Source of the DNA: CAYMOV01 sp964392085
GTDB lineage: Bacteria; Oederibacteriota; Muellerivitia; Muellerivitales; Muellerivitaceae
Assembly (NCBI GenBank): GCA_964392085.1
Contig: CAYMOV010000120.1
Coordinates: forward strand, 1-7,042
Direction of reading: 5' to 3'
Length of the DNA: 7,042 nt
Both the position numbers and the translations under genes were made by a program. This document shows, piece after piece, positions 6,301-7,042 of the stretch. Under the pieces are notes generated by a model. The model did no database searches and had not been told where the DNA came from. It worked only from the letters and a program-made list of their open reading frames with translations. Each line of letters starts with the position of its first letter. Position 1 is the first letter of the stretch.

Positions 6301-7042
6301 GTCGGGGTAAACGTCGGCGTGAAGGAAGGCGTGGACGTCGCGGTGAACGTAGGGGTGAAGGTCGCCGTAAAGGTCAGGGTGGAAGTCACGGTATCCGTCG
6401 GAGTGAAAGTCGGGGTGAAGGTGGATGTAAAGGTCGGTGTCGTGGTGGGGGTGAATGTCGCGGTGAATGTCGGAGTAAACGTCGGCGTGAAGGAAGGAGT
6501 GAACGTCGCGGTAAACGTGGGGGTGAAAGTTTCCGTAAAAGTCGGGGTAAACGTCGGCGTAAAGGTCGGAGTAAACGAGGGCGTGAAGGTCGCGGTGAAG
6601 CTCGGCGTGAAAGTGGCGGTGAATGTGGGCGTAAAGGTCGCCGTAAAGGTCGGCGTCATGGTGGGGGTGAAAGTCGGGGTATAGGACGGCGTGAAAGACG
6701 GGGTAAAGGAAGGCGTACTGGTCGGTGTATCCGTCGGCGTGAATGAGGGGGTGAAAGTCGCGGTGAAGCTCGGCGTGAAAGTGGCGGTGAATGTGGGCGT
6801 AAAGGTCGCTGTAAAGGTCGGCGTCGTGGTGGGGGTGAAGGTCGGGGTGAAGGAAGGCGTAAACGTCGCGGTGAACGTTGGGGTAAAGGATGGCGTGAAA
6901 GTCGGGGTAAACGTCGGCGTGAAGGTCGGAGTAAACGAGGCCGTGAAGGTCGCGGTGAAGGTCGATGTGAACGTGGGGGTAAAGGTCGGCGTCGTGGTGG
7001 GGGTGAAAGTCGGAGTAAAGGAAGGCGTGAACGTCGCGGTGA
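3290..7042 (-). CDS. Giant Thr-alternating repeat stalk protein with DUF11-like and FlgD-like Ig domains; N-terminus beyond window, internal gap
   Basis: One minus-strand gene entering from the right edge and ending at TAG (3292-3290). About 654 residues (7042-5079) and about 122 residues (4977-4610) are a (Thr-X)n tract, mainly T-F-T-P/A/S/D, without any stop. It passes through TPTPYLKLVKSAD straight into the C-terminal part. Counting from the TTG at 4609: residues 2-118 resemble DUF11 (VTYQLVYSNP, LIDHLPP, then a W and a GAS turn); 123-216 and 220-334 are two FlgD-like Ig domains (VYNEAGELVKVL, WDGTNANGQTVANGQYYI; VYNSAGEVVRQF, WDGRNNDG, NGTYYIEL); 343-439 has APNP, IYTLAGELIQTL, WNLRGGNSRVVTSGTFIAVV and a basic KILKVMVYR tail, like T9SS-type or FlgD-like C-terminal domains. 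Probably exported and acting as a fibre, adhesin or cell-wall stalk; function is inferred only. A 100-N scaffold gap breaks the frame artificially. TTG 4609 is not a credible start. Signal peptide and ribosome binding site are outside the window. Confidence 0.86.
4741..4977 (-). repeat. Two tandem 120-base copies of the stalk sequence, cut by the gap
   Basis: Bases 4741-4860 and 4861-4977 align at an offset of exactly 120 (ten 12-base units) with, by my hand count, 7 differences over 117 positions; only 2 of those fall between 4761 and 4857. The second copy stops three bases short because the N-run starts there. Sequence just right of the gap (5078 onward) resembles the start of a further copy. 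This tandem duplication is the likely cause of the assembly break. Confidence 0.85.
4978..5077. other. Scaffold gap of 100 N, true length unknown
   Basis: Exactly 100 N, a conventional placeholder for an unsized gap. On the minus strand the codon phase left of the gap (codons beginning on plus-strand positions equal to 2 modulo 3) differs from that on the right (0 modulo 3). Since 100 is not a multiple of three, literal translation through the gap yields a false frame (DLHPDFYPHEHRD-like) and loses the Ig domains. A true gap length divisible by three restores one frame. The flanks GTCGGGG and TGAAGGTCG also join directly in perfect repeat phase, so the real length is probably a multiple of 12 or 6. 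Confidence 0.95.
5219..5764 (-). repeat. Higher-order duplications inside the stalk (offsets 120, 222 and 342)
   Basis: By hand alignment 5219-5333 is identical to 5561-5675 (115 bases, offset 342), with similarity continuing to about 5400/5742. Bases 5461-5542 match 5683-5764 at offset 222 with one difference noted. Bases 5281-5400 and 5401-5520 resemble each other at offset 120. All offsets are multiples of 6, which keeps frame and Thr register. The encoded segments are rich in T-D-T and D-T-F in place of T-P-T. Confidence 0.82.
6133..6528 (-). repeat. 168-base tandem repeat in the stalk, about 2.4 copies
   Basis: Bases 6133-6300 and 6301-6468 align at an offset of 168 (fourteen 12-base units, 56 residues) with about 12 differences by hand count. 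A third partial copy covers 6469-6528 before diverging. The encoded unit includes the recognisable stretch FTPTDTVTST. The same 168-base offset links the sequence starting at 6601 with that at 6769, and 6541-6600 matches 6901-6960 (offset 360) at 58 of 60 bases. Confidence 0.82.

Larger units (their letters stand above)
4610..7042 (-). repeat. 12-base/6-base coding repeat encoding the (T-X)n stalk
   Basis: On the plus strand the unit reads GTRAANGTNSGN, twelve bases long; on the minus strand it reads TTY ACN CCN ACN, i.e. Phe-Thr-Pro-Thr. Thr (sometimes Ser) fills every second residue. The alternate slots hold Phe and, between Phe residues, Pro, Ala, Ser, Asp, Glu, Val, Leu or Asn. Rare insertions occur near the C-terminal end of the tract: His twice and Trp once between 4680 and 4760, and Lys at about 4823. 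Nearly all variation lies at minus-strand third codon positions. The tract continues past the window's right edge, so its total length is unknown. Confidence 0.93.

Noticed and set aside
4494..6659. A protein made by translating straight through the N-run, ending in a His/Asp/Leu/Tyr-rich tail
   Set aside because: The tail arises only because the placeholder gap of 100 N is not a multiple of three; the same DNA in the adjacent frame continues the Thr repeat.
4610..7042. CRISPR array or regulatory iteron-like tandem repeat
   Set aside because: There are no unique spacers of constant length between conserved repeats; the 12-base unit is in frame, varies at codon third positions and encodes a continuous protein tract.
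4610..7042. TXT motif as evidence for an ice-binding (antifreeze) protein
   Set aside because: Known insect-type ice-binding beta-helices have TXT once per coil with fixed spacing and often Cys or Gly/Asn turns. Here Thr alternates continuously with frequent Pro, which is unlike those folds.

Overview
The window looks like part of a GC-rich genome of an uncultivated bacterium, probably a metagenome-assembled contig, because it contains a run of exactly 100 N (4978-5077), the usual placeholder for a scaffold gap of unknown size. The protein families present (DhnA-type class I aldolase, an MFS-like/spermidine-synthase fusion with TPRs, and a Thr-rich stalk protein with DUF11-like and FlgD-like Ig domains) fit Gram-negative candidate phyla that carry large secreted Ig-fold proteins. 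I cannot name the phylum from this sequence.

Layout. (1) 1-399, plus strand: the last 132 codons of a class I fructose-bisphosphate aldolase (fbaB type), followed by a near-perfect intrinsic terminator at 416-448. (2) 484-3330, plus strand: one 948-codon gene for a polytopic membrane protein with an internally duplicated transporter-like N-terminal half, a cytoplasmic spermidine-synthase-like Rossmann domain and a C-terminal TPR tail. It starts 35 bases after the terminator T-tract with no clear ribosome binding site. (3) 3290-7042, minus strand: a convergent gene that overlaps the previous one tail to tail by 41 bases and runs off the right edge. Read from its N-terminal side it is at least 770 residues of a (Thr-X)n repeat, mostly of the form T-F-T-P/A/S/D, followed by about 440 residues of Ig-like domains (DUF11-like, two FlgD-like and a C-terminal sorting/FlgD-like domain).

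The main point of interest is the giant Thr-alternating repeat. Both strands are largely free of stop codons in several frames there, so gene callers can pick the wrong strand, and the 100-N gap breaks the reading frame artificially. Three observations from the sequence show that the minus strand is coding: the repeat reads directly into the Ig domains, the variable bases fall at minus-strand wobble positions, and the competing plus-strand frame is cut by stop codons. The repeat also has higher-order duplications (120, 168, 222 and 342 base offsets), which explains the assembly break.

The three genes do not form an evident pathway. The aldolase is central carbon metabolism and is insulated by its terminator, the fusion protein is a membrane enzyme/transporter-like protein of unknown substrate, and the stalk protein is most likely an exported surface or secreted fibre.
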